From the NCBI GenBank assembly GCA_037367405.1, contig JAZKJV010004137.1, positions 1,054,001 to 1,118,000 of the forward strand: a DNA stretch of 64,000 nt. Direction: 5' to 3'. A program made the translations under genes and the position numbers. The notes under the pieces were generated by a model. It saw only the letters and a program-made list of their open reading frames with translations. It was not told where the DNA came from and ran no database searches. Below, one piece after another: positions 1-11,355 of this stretch (its first letter is position 1; each line of letters starts with the position of its first letter). The stretch is from Ottelia alismoides (lineage: Eukaryota > Streptophyta > Magnoliopsida > Alismatales > Hydrocharitaceae).

Positions 1-1130
1 TTGCACTAATTTATACACACTCATACACATCTAAAATAAAGAAATTTTCAGCATAAAACATGTTCACATTAATTATAGAAAACTAAAAGATAATTTCAGA
101 CAAAAATAATGCATTGTGCAACTAGGACATAGAGATGGACAGGTTGTAAACCAAACTTCATCTATCAAGATCTTCTCCATATGAAGTCAAAATTGACCAA
201 ACTCACCTCCATTGTATTCTAAGTAAAATTATCTATCTAATGAAGGTAGTTCATTAAAAAATGAGTTAAGATATTATATCTGCATATTTTATTCATTTAA
301 GTTATTCTTTATATTATTACAATTCATATATTTTTAAGTGTAAATATATTTAAAACATATTAAAATTATAAACATAAAATAAAACCATCAAAATGCATAA
401 AAATAAATAATATAATATAATATATAGGTATACTATTCATATACAGAACATATATATAATGATTTATGTATATACATAATATCATAAAAATCAAATAAAA
501 ATCTATAAATGTGTATTTAATTGTACCACAAATAAATAAAATATGAAAACAAGATAACAAATAATAAAATAAAAAATAAAAATAGAATACATAAAATATA
601 TGTGAATATAATTATGTATAAACTTGTAAAATCAACACATAATAAATAAGGTTGTAAAAACAAATAAAAATCATAATAATATTGCTTATAAAATAACTGA
701 CATTTTTTGTTTTGTGTTTTATTTAATAAAATCAATTGCTATTTTCTTTTGAATTATTTTTTATCTTTCCTTTTGTTCTTACTTAGTCCTATGTGGACCA
801 ATCAGGAGTCACCCTCAGTTGACCTACCAGTCAACTTGTCCTAGGCTATGCCTGTAGCATGTCAGAGTGCTGAACTCGCCCCTTCACCGATTTTTATCAT
901 CTGCTACACTGCTCGAAATCCATAGATTCGTTCGCGAAAATGTTTCCTTGTTGCATGAATTCCCACACTGACCAATATCTTGATCAATGATCCATTGAGG
1001 CGAGCAAAAACCCTACAATTTGAATCCTCCTTCGCCTATCTATAAAACATCTCTTTCTGTCCCATTTTGAAATTGTAATCCCTTTTACCCGCACCATTTT
1101 CCCCAAGAATCCTTACTGGAGCTGGAACTT
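1..1130 (+). repeat. Partial LTR-like sequence, plus orientation
   Basis: AT-rich sequence without a believable gene. The segment around 190-265 resembles the reverse complement of about 30280-30345. The CCAAT box at 798-802 and TATA box at 1041-1047 match, in reverse, a CCAAT (25960-25964) and TATA (25714-25720) pair in the LTR at 23462-30362, with almost the same spacing (about 243 bases). I infer that this is the promoter half of an LTR from the same Athila-like family, lying in the opposite orientation and cut by the window start. The small AT-rich open frames at 366-735 are chance. Confidence 0.55.
795..1047 (+). promoter_or_regulatory. LTR promoter: CCAAT box and TATA box
   Basis: A CCAAT motif sits at 798-802 and a TATAAAA box at 1041-1047, followed by a pyrimidine-rich stretch. 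The same pair, equally spaced, is found on the opposite strand at 25964-25714, which supports a conserved LTR promoter rather than chance. Confidence 0.45.
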
Positions 1131-2480
1131 CATGATAGGAAGTGGAGTCTCTTCATTCATGATGCGGAGGATGAGCGGAGGAGGCTATTCAATCATCCCT
1201 AGAGTGCAAGCTTTTGCGGTTCTGCTCTCGACCACTTCTAGTCTAGTGAGCCTTCTATCCTTTTCTTTTTCGATGCCTTGCATAGACAATAGTGTATATC
1301 TGTCTTTCATTTCATTTGATTATGTCTAAGTAATCATAAAAATCCAAAAAAATAATCGTCGGTGCTCAAGGATCCGACCATCTATTCCTCAGTCAAAACT
1401 CTCATTTCGACCTCATTGACCACCTCATCATCTTTTTCAACATCATCAACACATCCGGACCATATTTCCCCTTGACCTTGCAAATATCAAGGTCCGTCGA
1501 TCTCCTTCTACTACTTCACAGGAGGTCATCCCGCTCTATCCTATTCCTTATTGTTTCTTCCAATCAAGTGACCTGGATGCTCTTATTGTTCCCCTCTTGC
1601 TAATTGTGCATGTCTTGAGCTTTAAAGACCCTCTCTAGGCTGAATCAACTCAAGGAGATTGATAACTAGACTTGACTAGAGGTTAAAGGATGTCGGTTAT
1701 AAAAACTGCTGAGAGAGATCGGATTGATCAACCAAAAGACAACAAAATCAGAGAGAGAGAGAGATAGGAAACGAATAAAAAGTGGCCCTTCTCCTAAATT
1801 TTTTGGTTCATTATTTATTTTACTAGGAAAGTGTTCATGGGTCGAACAGAAGGAGGTAGAAAGTCGAGCTTTAATTTTTGCATGTAGGAAATATTTTTCT
1901 GATTTTTTATTTCTTTTAGTCTCTGAGAAAATTCTTTTTTATCAGTTTTAATTTTTAAATTTTTGATTTTTAATTTCCAATATTTATTTTACTTTTAAAG
2001 TGATATTTTTCAAACAAAGATGATCTACAATATAATAATATATGGTAAAGATATGTATAGTGATATTATATAGTAGATCCACGAAAAAGACTCGAGCAAC
2101 GGGCTCGAAAAGTATGCAAAATAGAACCAAAATGGAGTTGGAAATAGAAGAATAAAACATCAGTAAAATTGCATTAAAAACTCGAAATTCAACTTAAAAC
2201 TAAAATCGTAAAAATTGCTATCAATTGATGTCCATAATTGTCTAAAAATGTCCAAAAGTTAATGTATCAAAATAGAAAGAAAATACACAAAAAAGAATAA
2301 AAAGTTCTTTCAATTAGGTCCATGGTCAGGGACCTATATGTAAGAAAAACTCTAGAATTTGCCCTTATGTACCCGCATGGGGACCTAAATGCAATTTTGG
2401 TAGAACTTTTGGGCACGACGAAATTCTAGGGAGAAGTAGGGATTGATTTGGTATTTTTCCACTGCTTGGGACTTAATGGT
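1131..2480. other. Degenerate repeat-derived sequence, no gene
   Basis: Mixed pyrimidine-rich then AT-rich DNA following the LTR TATA box; it may be the downstream (R/U5) half of the LTR. It has a short GA run at 1752-1763. Frames at 1132-1329 and 1724-1951 lack recognisable domains. I see no gene. Confidence 0.3.
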
Positions 2481-4714
2481 CAGGATTATAAGGCTCTGAT
2501 GTGATCTTGTCCATCCAATGAGTCCACATATTACGATTATGTTGCACGTCTGTTCTTGATCTAGTTCTTCCCCAAATGTTGATCAGTAGTGGTGACTGGG
2601 CTCAATCGATCAAGCTTCGACAGTGGCGATGATTCTACAGGGCTGGAAGGGGAAACCTCCCCCTTTGAGCTCTCCTGCAATGGAGGGGAGGTGGTGGAGA
2701 TTATTGAAGAAGATGGTTTCGTTGCTTTAAAACTGAAGGTCCACTAGGGCTAGGACTCTTGGAATGAATGCTGCAGCTTGATTGATTGAAGAGGCAATAA
2801 AGTTGGCGATGAAGATGGGCTCTGAATGAAGATGGATATGCTCCAGATGATTTCAAGGACTAGCAATGGAGTTCTTGGTGCTCTATTTGATGAATCAACC
2901 AATGGATTAGAATGGAATTTTAGTACAACTAAAAGTTCTAGAAAGGGATATATCATGACGAAAATTGGGTGTTATTTAGATCGAAGGGAATGAAGGTTTT
3001 TTATTGAATATTAAGAAAATGACTAGATGTATCTAAGTATGTGATTAAGAGGTATAAATGGACATGAAATTTGAGGAAATTTAATGGAGAAGATAACCTG
3101 GGAACTGGAAGATGTAAAACCTTCCTGGTTGTAGCTCAACAGGACGGTGATGTTCACCGGAGCTGGATGCCTCGTTGGCGGAAATGCAAGGCTGACGAGA
3201 GACTTGGAACCCTCATCCGTTGACCCTTCTTACATGTGTAATGACCACAAGGAGTTGTCAGTTGTCACCACCAGAGGTGGTTGGTGTTCGGTGGAGAAGT
3301 TGGGGCATCAACCACTGAAAATGGAGTTAGGAAAAGTGAGGAGAAGTTTGGCTAAGTTTGGCGAATTAAATAGGAATGACAAAGAGGGTTTGGATCAAAT
3401 CTGAGGGCTGGCATGATTTACATTGGTTAGGATGATATGATGAAGGGTGTAGATTATAGATTGGATGAAGAACGAAGGCAGGAAAAATAAGTGAACATGG
3501 CAGTTAGAACAGAACTGGTGCTCGCACGTGTCAGCACCACAATGGTCAAAAAATTTATTATATTATAAATTAGGTAATAAATATTAGATGACCTTATTTT
3601 AAATTAGTATAAAAACAAAAAATGTATATAATTAAATAATCTAAGTTATGATATAATTTATTTTTATAAATAATATTTATTTTATGAAATATAAATATAA
3701 TATTAAAAATATAGGTATAGTATATTTAATAAATTAGTTATTAATTTTTAATTCAATAATTTAATAAGTAAATTGTAATTTTTATATTTTAACAATTCAT
3801 ATAATAATAAATAGGAGTTTTATGAATTTTAATAAATTAATTTATGTATATTAATAAAGACAGGTATGTAGTATGCATTTCAAATGCATATGCATTTTAG
3901 GGTTTTTGAATTAATTAAAATATTAGATAAAGGTCTTAAATTCTAAATATTTTAAAGATAAAATACAAGATCATGAAAATACTTAAATATTTATAAAATC
4001 AAGTGTTCTATAAATAATATTTTCAGAATAAAATAAATTGCCCAGAAACGCAGTTGTCATTAGGTCCCAAAATCGACTTTTTGCAAACAGACTCTGAATT
4101 TATTGAAATCACCTTCATTAATTAGATAATATTATTTTTTGAACTTTAAAAGTGATTATAGTAAAATTGAAGTTTGTATGAAGAAGTTACGAGGTTCGAA
4201 AGTTGAGAAATCGACAATTTAAAAACCAGATTTCTTGGCATATATATATGTTAGCATTTTTTATGATTTTTATATTTTTATATACATTTTATTTATATAC
4301 ATTTTATAAACACCAGAGAAATGAGTTTAATGAAAAATATATAAAAATGAATTAATTAAAAATCATCGAAGTTGGTAATTAATTAATAAATAGGAATTGA
4401 TGTGTAATGTACATAAATAATTGCTTATGTTCATTTCTTCCTTATCCCCCCCTACTTTACTGTTTGTCGACCAATCCATGCTGACTTGTCTAGGAGGTTC
4501 AGTTATATAAATATATCTTTCAGTTTTATTTGTATTTATTTAGTCATATTGTATAATATATACATATTTCCAGTCTGCCTTCTTTTTCTTTTCTTGCTTT
4601 CTATTCTTTTATTTATTTACATGTTTTTAATGCAAAAAATATGCTTTTTTATTCATGAATGGAAATTTTTATAAGATGTAAATATTAATGCATATTTACA
4701 TGTATTTGTGAAGG
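2481..4714. other. LTR-like remnant and AT-rich flank of the CACTA element
   Basis: From 2481 to 3540 the base composition is more balanced and resembles in style the middle of the long LTRs at 46400-47900, ending in a CACGTG-like stretch near 3525 followed by AT-rich DNA. I infer a decayed LTR of a related family, but no boundary is visible. From 3541 to 4711 it is AT-rich with no gene. Bases 4712-4714 (AGG) are the left target duplication of the CACTA transposon. Confidence 0.3.
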
Positions 4715-4744
4715 CACTACACAAAAATGCAGTTTTTGCGACCG
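4715..4744 (+). repeat. CACTA left terminal inverted repeat
   Basis: Starts CACTACACAAAAATG and ends TTTTTGCGACCG. It pairs with 14436-14465 (reverse complement) at 25 of 30 positions. Confidence 0.93.
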
Positions 4745-4880
4745 AGCTTTTGCGACTATACTCAATGGCTATATAGTCGCAAGTCTTAAGGCGTCTCTTT
4801 TGCGACTACCCAGCCGCCACATTGTAGTCTCACTTTTTTGTGTCGAATTTACAACCACAACGTGGTCTCAATGTGGTGTG
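4728..4880. repeat. CACTA left subterminal repeats
   Basis: Several copies, in both orientations, of a motif close to TTTTGCGACTA/TAGTCGCAA lie just inside the left end. In En/Spm such motifs bind the TNP1/TNPA-type protein; that role here is inferred from the family. Confidence 0.75.
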
Positions 4881-4895
4881 AAATTTTGGGAAACT

Positions 4896-5235
4896 TTATG
4901 CGAGCCCCCGCCATTCTAAACCCTAACTTCTGGTCATCCGCCCCAAACCCCCAAACCCCTCCCACCTCCCGCCGTCTGAACTCCATCGCACGCTTCTCCC
5001 TTCACCTCCTCGCTGTCGCCCCCTCTCCACCACAACATCCTTCCCAGCCACCGCCGTCCTTCGCCTCATCCACCCACGCCGCCTGCCCTCCCACCACCAA
5101 CTCCAGCCCCGCGTTCCCCAAAATCCCACACGGTTCCGCTAACACTACCACCACCGACACCCTCACGCCACCACCGCAGCCCCAGGAACTCCAGCCAGTT
5201 GCCACCAAGCGAGCCTTCACCGTGCTTATCTGCTA
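4896..5235 (+). other. GC-rich, possibly captured gene 5' segment
   Basis: An abruptly C-rich, GC-rich block (Pro/Ser/Thr-rich if translated) inside an otherwise AT-rich transposon. It is open in the plus frame from 4838 to 5296. The composition, with alternating Pro, Ser and small residues and a start of the type M-R-A-P, resembles the 5' end of a plant nuclear gene including an organelle-targeting peptide. I do not recognise the gene. It may be another captured host fragment; it may equally be a biased repeat. There is no proof of translation. Confidence 0.35.
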
Positions 5236-5313
5236 CCACTCCTGTGGTACCCTCCTTTATATAGGTATTTATTTTTTGTCACTTCATAAGGATTGACTGA
5301 GTATATGATATAC

Positions 5314-5541
5314 CTGAAACCAAGGCTCGCGCATTGGCAAAGTCATTGTATTTAAAATATGAGGTGTTCCAGTTGTTTCTTGTTTTGCAACAATAGAAAC
5401 TCCAAGGCCCATCCTGAGATTTCCCAGAGGCGGAGCACCCACCGCTTTTCTGACAATAGTCGGATTACCCATTGCAATGCCTGGAGACATTGTTGGACTC
5501 ACATCTTCGGTGCTTGATTTAGTTCCCCCTTCACTTTTTTG
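5314..5541 (-). pseudogene. Captured host-gene exon, 76 codons, minus strand
   Basis: On the minus strand a 228-base open stretch is bounded by AG (5542-5543) and GT (5312-5313) in the correct places, with both borders in phase 0. The translation (from QKSEGG to REPWFQ) has ordinary protein composition with stretches such as GVSIVAKQETTGTP, unlike any CACTA protein. It runs antisense to the transposase and belongs to a series of exon-like pieces in the same orientation at 6522-6984. I infer a fragment of a cellular gene captured by the CACTA element (Pack-CACTA type). I cannot name the parent gene. Confidence 0.5.
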
Positions 5542-5582
5542 CTTGAAAATGCAATAGTATTATTTTACAGAACCATTATATG

Positions 5583-5598
5583 GTAATTGCAATAGATA
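5583..5598. repeat. Target-site duplication of truncated LINE (left copy)
   Basis: GTAATTGCAATAGATA occurs here and, identically, at 6462-6477, exactly flanking the LINE fragment. A 16-bp perfect TSD is typical of target-primed reverse transcription. Confidence 0.9.
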
Positions 5599-6461
5599 CA
5601 ACAACAACAACAACAACAAAGCCTTTTCCCACAATTAAGTAGGGTCGGCTACATGGATTCTTCGCCTCCATTCAGATCTATCTTGGGTCAATCTCTGATT
5701 TATATCCAAAAAACTAAGATCCCTTCGTATAGTCTCTTTCCAACACTTCTTGGGCCGTCCTCGCCCTCTCTTAGCCGGCTCAACATCCCAACACTCGCAT
5801 CTCCTAACCGGTGCATCAGTTGACCTTCTTTGCAAATGACCAAACCATCTTAAGCGGTTTTCTCGCATCTTATCCTCGATCGGAGCTACACCAACTTTCT
5901 TTCTGATTGCATCATTCCGAATCCGATCTTTACGTGTATGTCCACACATCCATCTTAGCATTTTCATTTCTGCTACAGCCATTCTCTGCACATGTCTATG
6001 GTTCACAAGCCAACATTCAGAACCATAAAGCATAGCAGGTCTCACGGCTACTTTGTAAAACTTTCCTTTAAATTTTAAAGGAATTTTCTTATCACAGAGA
6101 ACAGCGGAGGCTCCTCTCCACTTTAGCCAGCCTGCATTTATTCTATTAGTAACATCTCCATCAATTTCCCCATCATGTTGCAAAATAGATCCCAGATATC
6201 TAAAAGAATCTCTCTTCTGAATGTTATCGTCACCAATCTTCACCTCGATTCCTTCACCATTGCTTCCATCAAAGGTGCATTCCATATATTCCATCTTAGC
6301 CCTACTTAGACGAAAACCTTTAGTCTCCAAAGCATGTCTCCAAACCTCAAGCTTCTCATTTACTCCATCTCTAGTCTCGTCAATCAACACAATATCATCA
6401 GCAAATAACATACACCAAGGTAACTCATCCTGAATGTGACTTGTCAACTCGTCCATAATCT
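5599..6461 (-). mobile_element. 5'-truncated RTE-like LINE
   Basis: The minus strand reads into a reverse transcriptase C-terminal half and ends in a (TTG)n tail at 5599, the hallmark of plant RTE-clade LINEs. It is nearly identical to the 3' 860 bases of the full-length copy at 26242-29566. A perfect 16-bp TSD (5583-5598 and 6462-6477) bounds it. It sits in what looks like an intron of the captured gene fragment, so it landed after capture. Confidence 0.93.
5635..6456 (-). pseudogene. LINE reverse transcriptase, C-terminal fragment
   Basis: From the first ATG at 6456 about 273 codons are open and without interruption. The fragment starts just upstream of the catalytic motif FADDIVLID (residues about 20-28), so it keeps that motif but lacks the fingers and most of the palm. 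It continues through the thumb and the conserved C-terminal region (CGHTRKDRI, RLRWFGHLQRR) to the stop near the 3' tail. Compared with the full-length copy only scattered residues differ. With no endonuclease and half the RT domain it is non-functional. Any transcription would depend on neighbouring promoters. Confidence 0.88.
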
Positions 6462-6477
6462 GTAATTGCAATAGATA
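6462..6477. repeat. Target-site duplication of truncated LINE (right copy)
   Basis: Second copy of GTAATTGCAATAGATA, identical to 5583-5598. Confidence 0.9.
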
Positions 6478-6521
6478 TAAGAAATAAAAACTTTGCTGAT
6501 AATATTATTGCAAATGTTTAC

Positions 6522-6646
6522 TGATTCTCAATAATATGATGATAGTTTGGGTACAGTTGTATTGAGATGTCGATCACTATTTTTTCACTCGGATCAATTT
6601 CAAACCATGTAGGCACCACCTCAAATAACAAGGGTTCTCCAACGGG
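6522..6646 (-). pseudogene. Captured host-gene exon, minus strand
   Basis: A 125-base minus-strand stretch with a pyrimidine-rich acceptor (TTTTCTCAG) on its 5' side and GT at 6520-6521 on its 3' side. It is open in one frame, with a sensible protein segment (PVGEPLLFEV... then DPSEKIVIDISIQLYP). It is separated from the next upstream piece by a 79-base intron-like gap (GT...AG), a normal plant intron size. The donor side is not cleanly in phase with the exon at 5314-5541, so the copy may carry small indels. Parent gene not recognised. Confidence 0.45.
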
Positions 6647-6725
6647 CTGAGAAAACAAGGCAAGATAAGTCATAGATGAGTGGTTTCCAACATTTTGACA
6701 AGGTCAATTGAACAGAGATAGGTAC

Positions 6726-6768
6726 CTGGAGTGGCATGTGGATGAAACACATCATCTATCAGAATTTT
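6726..6768 (-). pseudogene. Short captured exon piece, minus strand
   Basis: A 43-base minus-strand piece preceded by AG (6769-6770) and followed by a good donor (CAG/GTACC at 6726/6725). Its last codons read FIHMPLQ and join in frame to the PVGEPLL exon at 6646 across the 79-base intron. Upstream in that frame a stop appears, probably a one-base indel. Supports a spliced-gene origin for this block. Confidence 0.4.
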
Positions 6769-6840
6769 CTAACAGCAACATATATTACATTGACATGAAT
6801 ACTTCATATAGTCCACATTATCAATGCTCCAAAACGCCTA

Positions 6841-6984
6841 TAATCTTTCCACCCACCATCCATTAAATTTGCTCTTGACGCCCACTTCATAACTAAGTTG
6901 TTTTCTGACACTCTCAAGCCTCGCCAAATTAAGCAGCCATGCATCTAAGCCATCCTTTGAGGCTCCCAGATCTTTCCAAGTTAA
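6841..6984 (-). pseudogene. Captured exon-like piece, 48 codons, minus strand
   Basis: After an AG at 6985-6986 the minus strand is open for 48 codons with a convincing helical protein sequence (KDLGASKDGLDAWLLNL, then ARLESVRKQLSYEVGVK). It ends at a TAG (6838-6840) where a donor may have been lost. A weaker, similar piece (EDDMFDGSQEEIYQ) lies further upstream near 6999-7065. It shares orientation with the other exon pieces. I do not recognise the parent gene. Confidence 0.4.
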
Positions 6985-7079
6985 CTATTTTATCTATAGT
7001 AAATGAGGTTCTGATATATCTCCTCTTGAGAACCATCAAACATATCATCCTCTAATGGAAATTATCTTTGCCACCCAAT

Positions 7080-8157
7080 GTTTATACTATCAGGTCGGAA
7101 TAATATTCATGGTTTTTTATCTCTTACCTATCACCTTATAACCTTGGATCCTGGACCCTATTCTCTTTCATTTTAAGTGCACCAACGATATATTTTCCTG
7201 AGAGGTTGAAGTAACAATTCCCAATCGCATTCAAAATACTACTTTTATTTTAATATTTATGGGCATGAGATTTGCACATATAATATTGCATTGTACCGCC
7301 ATTCTCATGCATTTAATTTACCACATGGAGCTTAGATTGCATCAAGTCTTGAGTGCATCATATTCATTCTATAGCTCAAGCCATTTATGTATTTACTCTG
7401 CAGCCTTTACTAAAGTTGAAGTTGTACATTGTTCTATTACTCGATCCAAAAGCAACAACAATTGTAAATTTAGGCTCCCTATATTTTTTGTTCTCGTATT
7501 TTGGTTCTCCTTTGTTCCTTCTCCCACCACCAATTCCTCCTTTCTTGCTTCTTCTCCCTTTATAGTAGCCCCCAAATCCGTAGTCTTCTTGATGCATGAG
7601 GTATGACCTCTATCATGATAGATACTACTACTTGGTAACTTGAGACCAACCTTTTTGGCTAGCTGTAATTACATCCACAAACAACAAGTTGAGATCTACA
7701 ATGATTAGTGTCACAAGATTTAATAACGAAAAGCACAACTTGTGCGGCGGAGCCCTTCTTACTAATCATTACAATGAGAAAATAATCAAAGAGTACATCG
7801 CCGATACTATTTGAAAATAGACCAGACCATTGCATATATAAGTAGAGGCTTGAGACAACAAAAAAAATAGTCTCATGTGGAGAAGTCCAGAACATGAAGG
7901 TGACTACTCCTTGATAATATGAATGTACTCATTTTGACCTTCATGATTTTGATCCAAACTCAACAAATTGACAGACCATTCCCACTACCTCATAACATGA
8001 GAAGCACATGCATAGGAAAACAAATAACACATAGTGAATGTAAGGGTTAATGGGGATATGTATGTTGGTGTTGCTTTTTTTTTCATTAGAGGATACGTTT
8101 TCATCATATCAAACTATGTTTCTAAATAACTATTATGATCTCGTTGTTGGTAGAGCA
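7080..8157. other. CACTA 5' region, no assigned gene
   Basis: Roughly 1 kb between the captured block and the transposase. A minus frame at 7385-7597 is rich in Gly, Lys and Arg and the opposite plus frame at 7259-7606 is hydrophobic; neither matches a family I recognise. It may contain more captured DNA or simply transposon leader. Confidence 0.35.
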
Positions 8158-11100
8158 ATGAGTTCGACAAGGGATTGGATGTATAACCGCGTAGTGAATG
8201 GCTCCATTTGCATGCCATTTTTAATTGGTGTAGAAGGCTTTCTCAATTTCACTTATGCCCAAGGAGACAGAATAGTTGACATAGATGGGAAGATTATATG
8301 CCCGTGTATGAAATGTTGATTGACGAAGAAATAATTTAGAGACGTTGTGGCAGAACACTTGTGCAAGAATGGTTTTGTCAATGAGTACAAATGTTGGTAT
8401 GCTCATGGAGAGGTCCGAGCAACTTACCAAGAGATGACTCAGATGTCGGACAATACTTTTGTTGAGATGGTTATGGGCGCAACAGGTCCAGACTTTAACC
8501 CTTCTTCAGATGGTTGTAATGATGAATTCAATGGAGAATCCAAAGATTTTATTGAATCGTTGCAAAAGGCTGAGGAGGGATTATGGCCTGGTTGTAAATC
8601 ATTTTCTCTCCTATCTGTTGTTACCGAGTTGCTGACAGTTATAGTTGAGTATAATATGACCGATGCTAGTTTCAATGCCATGGTTAAGATTATAAAGAGA
8701 ATGCTTCTGGAAGATAATGTCCTACCTAGTACCTATTATAAAATAAAAACCATGATGAGTACACTTGGCTTATCAGAAAAGTTAATTGATGCATGCCCCA
8801 ATCATCATATCATCTATTATGGGGAAATTTTACAAATGAGACTAAATGTCCAAAATGTGGTGAACCTAGATATAAACCAAATATGAAGACAAATGTTCCA
8901 CAGAAGGTGCTCTGTTACTTGCCTATAGCACCACATTTACGACGACTCTATTATTGTAAAGAAACTGCTAAAGACATGACTCGGCATACAGATCATATCC
9001 GTGGTGACTTTATGGAACATCCTTCTGACAGCATGTTGGAGGGCTTTAATGAAGTCATCTTCCACTTCTGCTATGGATAAGAGGAATGTGGTGATTGGAT
9101 TGTCTACTGATGGATTTAATCCACATGGTCGAGAGAAAGATTACTCGTGTTGGTCAGTTATCATCACTCCGTACAACTTGCCACCATGGTTGTGCAACAA
9201 GAAGCAATATATTTCTAACTTTACTTGTGCCTGGTCCAATCCATCATGGAAAATATTTGGATGTTTATCTCATACCATTAGTTCACGAACTCAACGAACT
9301 ATGGGAGAAAGGCCATGAGACATATGACGCTATTACTCGTAGTAAATTTCAGATGAGAGTAGGTTTATTGTGGACAATTAGTGACTTTCCAGCATATGGA
9401 ATGCTATCGAGATGGAGTACACACGGGAAAAGAAGCTGTCCATATTGCATGGAAAATACGAAAGCATTTCAACTTGAGCATGGTCGAAAATCATGCTTCT
9501 TTGACTACCATCGACAATTCTTACCGAAGGACCATCTATACAGGAAACAAAAGATGTCATTCAAAAGAAATACAATTGAAGATTCAGATCCACCTGTCAG
9601 GCTATTCGGACATGAGATATTTAGAAGGCTAATGGAGTTAAAAAGTTCAGATGATTGTGTTCTACCTCTTCCAGGATTTAGGGACAACCATAACTGGATG
9701 AAAGTCATTATCTTTTGGGAACTACCATACTGGCCAAATTTACTCATCCGGCACAATTTAGATGTTATGCACATAGAAAAGAATGTATTTGACAATGTAT
9801 TCCACACATTAATGAATGTCACTGGTAAGACAAAAGATATAGAGAACGCTCGCAGAGATCTTGTGAAACTTTGCGCTCGTCTTGAGTTAGGCCTAATAGA
9901 ATTAGAAGATGGGCACATTTATATGTCTAAGGCAAAATACTTCTTAAGTAGAGATCAAGTGAAAGATGTCTGTCAATGGGCTAGTAAATTAAAAATGCCA
10001 GATGGATTTTCGTCGAACATACTATCCAAACTTGTTGATCTGAAAAAAAATATTTTTAAGGGAATGAAAAGTCATGATTGTCACGTATTTATGAAGAAAT
10101 TATTACCTCTTGCTTTTAGAGGATTATTACCGAAGGGAGTTCATGATGTTCTAAGTGATTTGAGTTACTTTTTCAAATGTGTATGCTCGGCCAAGTTGTT
10201 AGTCAAAGATATGGAAAGTCTTGAGGAGAGTGTAGTTATTATGTTGTGTAACCTTGAGAAGATATTTCCTCCATCTTTTTTTGACTCAATAGAACACTTA
10301 ATGACACACATTCCCTATGAAGCTAAAGTTGGTGGACCTGTTAAATACTGCTGGATGTATCCATTTGAGAGGTAAATTTTAATTGAAATTACCAAGTTAA
10401 AGTATTAATTTTGTGCAATCTCATAATGTATGTTAACCTACATATAGGTATATGTTTTTCTTAAAGAGAAAGGTTCAAATAAAAACAAGGTTGAAGGATC
10501 GATAAGAGCACAATACATTTCAGAAGTGGTTGAAAACTTTTGTTCAAGATATTTGTCAGATGATTTTGAAACTGTGCACAATCGTCCAATGCGAAATGAG
10601 TACAATGGCAACGATGATTTTTTAGTTAGTCTCTCTAGCTTCCATACTTGTGGTCAACCTTTGAAAAAAGGGAAGCCACGCATGATGAGTTCTTAGGAGA
10701 AGGAAGCTGCTAAGCTTTACGTTCTAGATAATACAGATGAAGTGACACCTTTTGCAGAGTATGTATCCATCACATTGTCTTTAAATCACAATATAAGTAG
10801 TTAAATGCTAATCATTAATTTATTTTTGTAGGAAGTATAGGGATAAACTAATGATGGAAAATCCTCTTTTTATTGATGACGACGTGGTTGAAGAATTTAG
10901 GAGGACATTCCCTCTTGGTTTAAGGAAAGAGTAAAGCTTATTGATCCAACAGATCACAGATACAAGATTTTAAATAATTTTGCCCTCGGTCCAAATTATA
11001 TGGTCATGTCATACAAGGGTTTTTAGGTAATCGTTACAGATTTCATTACCTTGACACGACCAATAGCTTAACTATGGACCACTTTAGCGTGATGGTTAAG

Positions 11101-11355
11101 GGATCTTGTTACGGCGAGAACATCCTGAATTACTATGGGGTTTCCAATGAGGTGCTTGAACTTGAATATAATATGCCATCCCCTAATAAACTCTGTTTAT
11201 TTTCGTGTAACTGGTATGATCCACAACATAACGTGGTTGTTGACCACTTACACAGTATTGTAAATGTCATCCCTCGAAAGTATATACGAAGATTTGAACC
11301 TTTTATCCTTAGCACACAAGCTGAGCAGATATGTTATGTACCTAATGTTGGGTAA
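8158..11355 (+). pseudogene. TNP2-type CACTA transposase, broken
   Basis: Catalyses element excision and insertion in En/Spm-type transposons. Visible in order: an N-terminal transposase-associated zinc-binding region (RDWMYNR near 8171 to CPCMKC at 8302-8319), the CPKCGEPRY motif near 8845, the TNP2 core (STDGFNPHG near 9103; LWTISDFPAYG near 9369; HNLDVMHIEKNVFDNVF near 9750), a DUF4218 region (LPLAFRGLLPKGVHDVLSDL through CWMYPFER, ending 10371), and a DUF4216 region (11074-11355). A phase-2 intron at 10372-10447 restores the usual FERYM junction. Stops at 8317-8319 and 8335-8337, another near 10696, and frame changes near 8815, 9045, 9215 and 10465 show it is a pseudogene. The start ATG is chosen because it directly precedes the conserved N-terminal motif. 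Confidence 0.92.

Noticed and set aside
366..735. Two overlapping minus-strand open frames
   Set aside because: They consist of Phe/Ile/Tyr-rich translation of AT-rich DNA with no domain or start context.
4838..5296. 152-codon plus frame as a real gene
   Set aside because: It lies within the CACTA left end, overlaps subterminal repeats, and its length follows from GC-rich composition; only the possibility of captured sequence is kept.
7259..7606. 115-codon plus frame
   Set aside because: Overlaps several other frames in both strands, no domain, and no matching gene structure.
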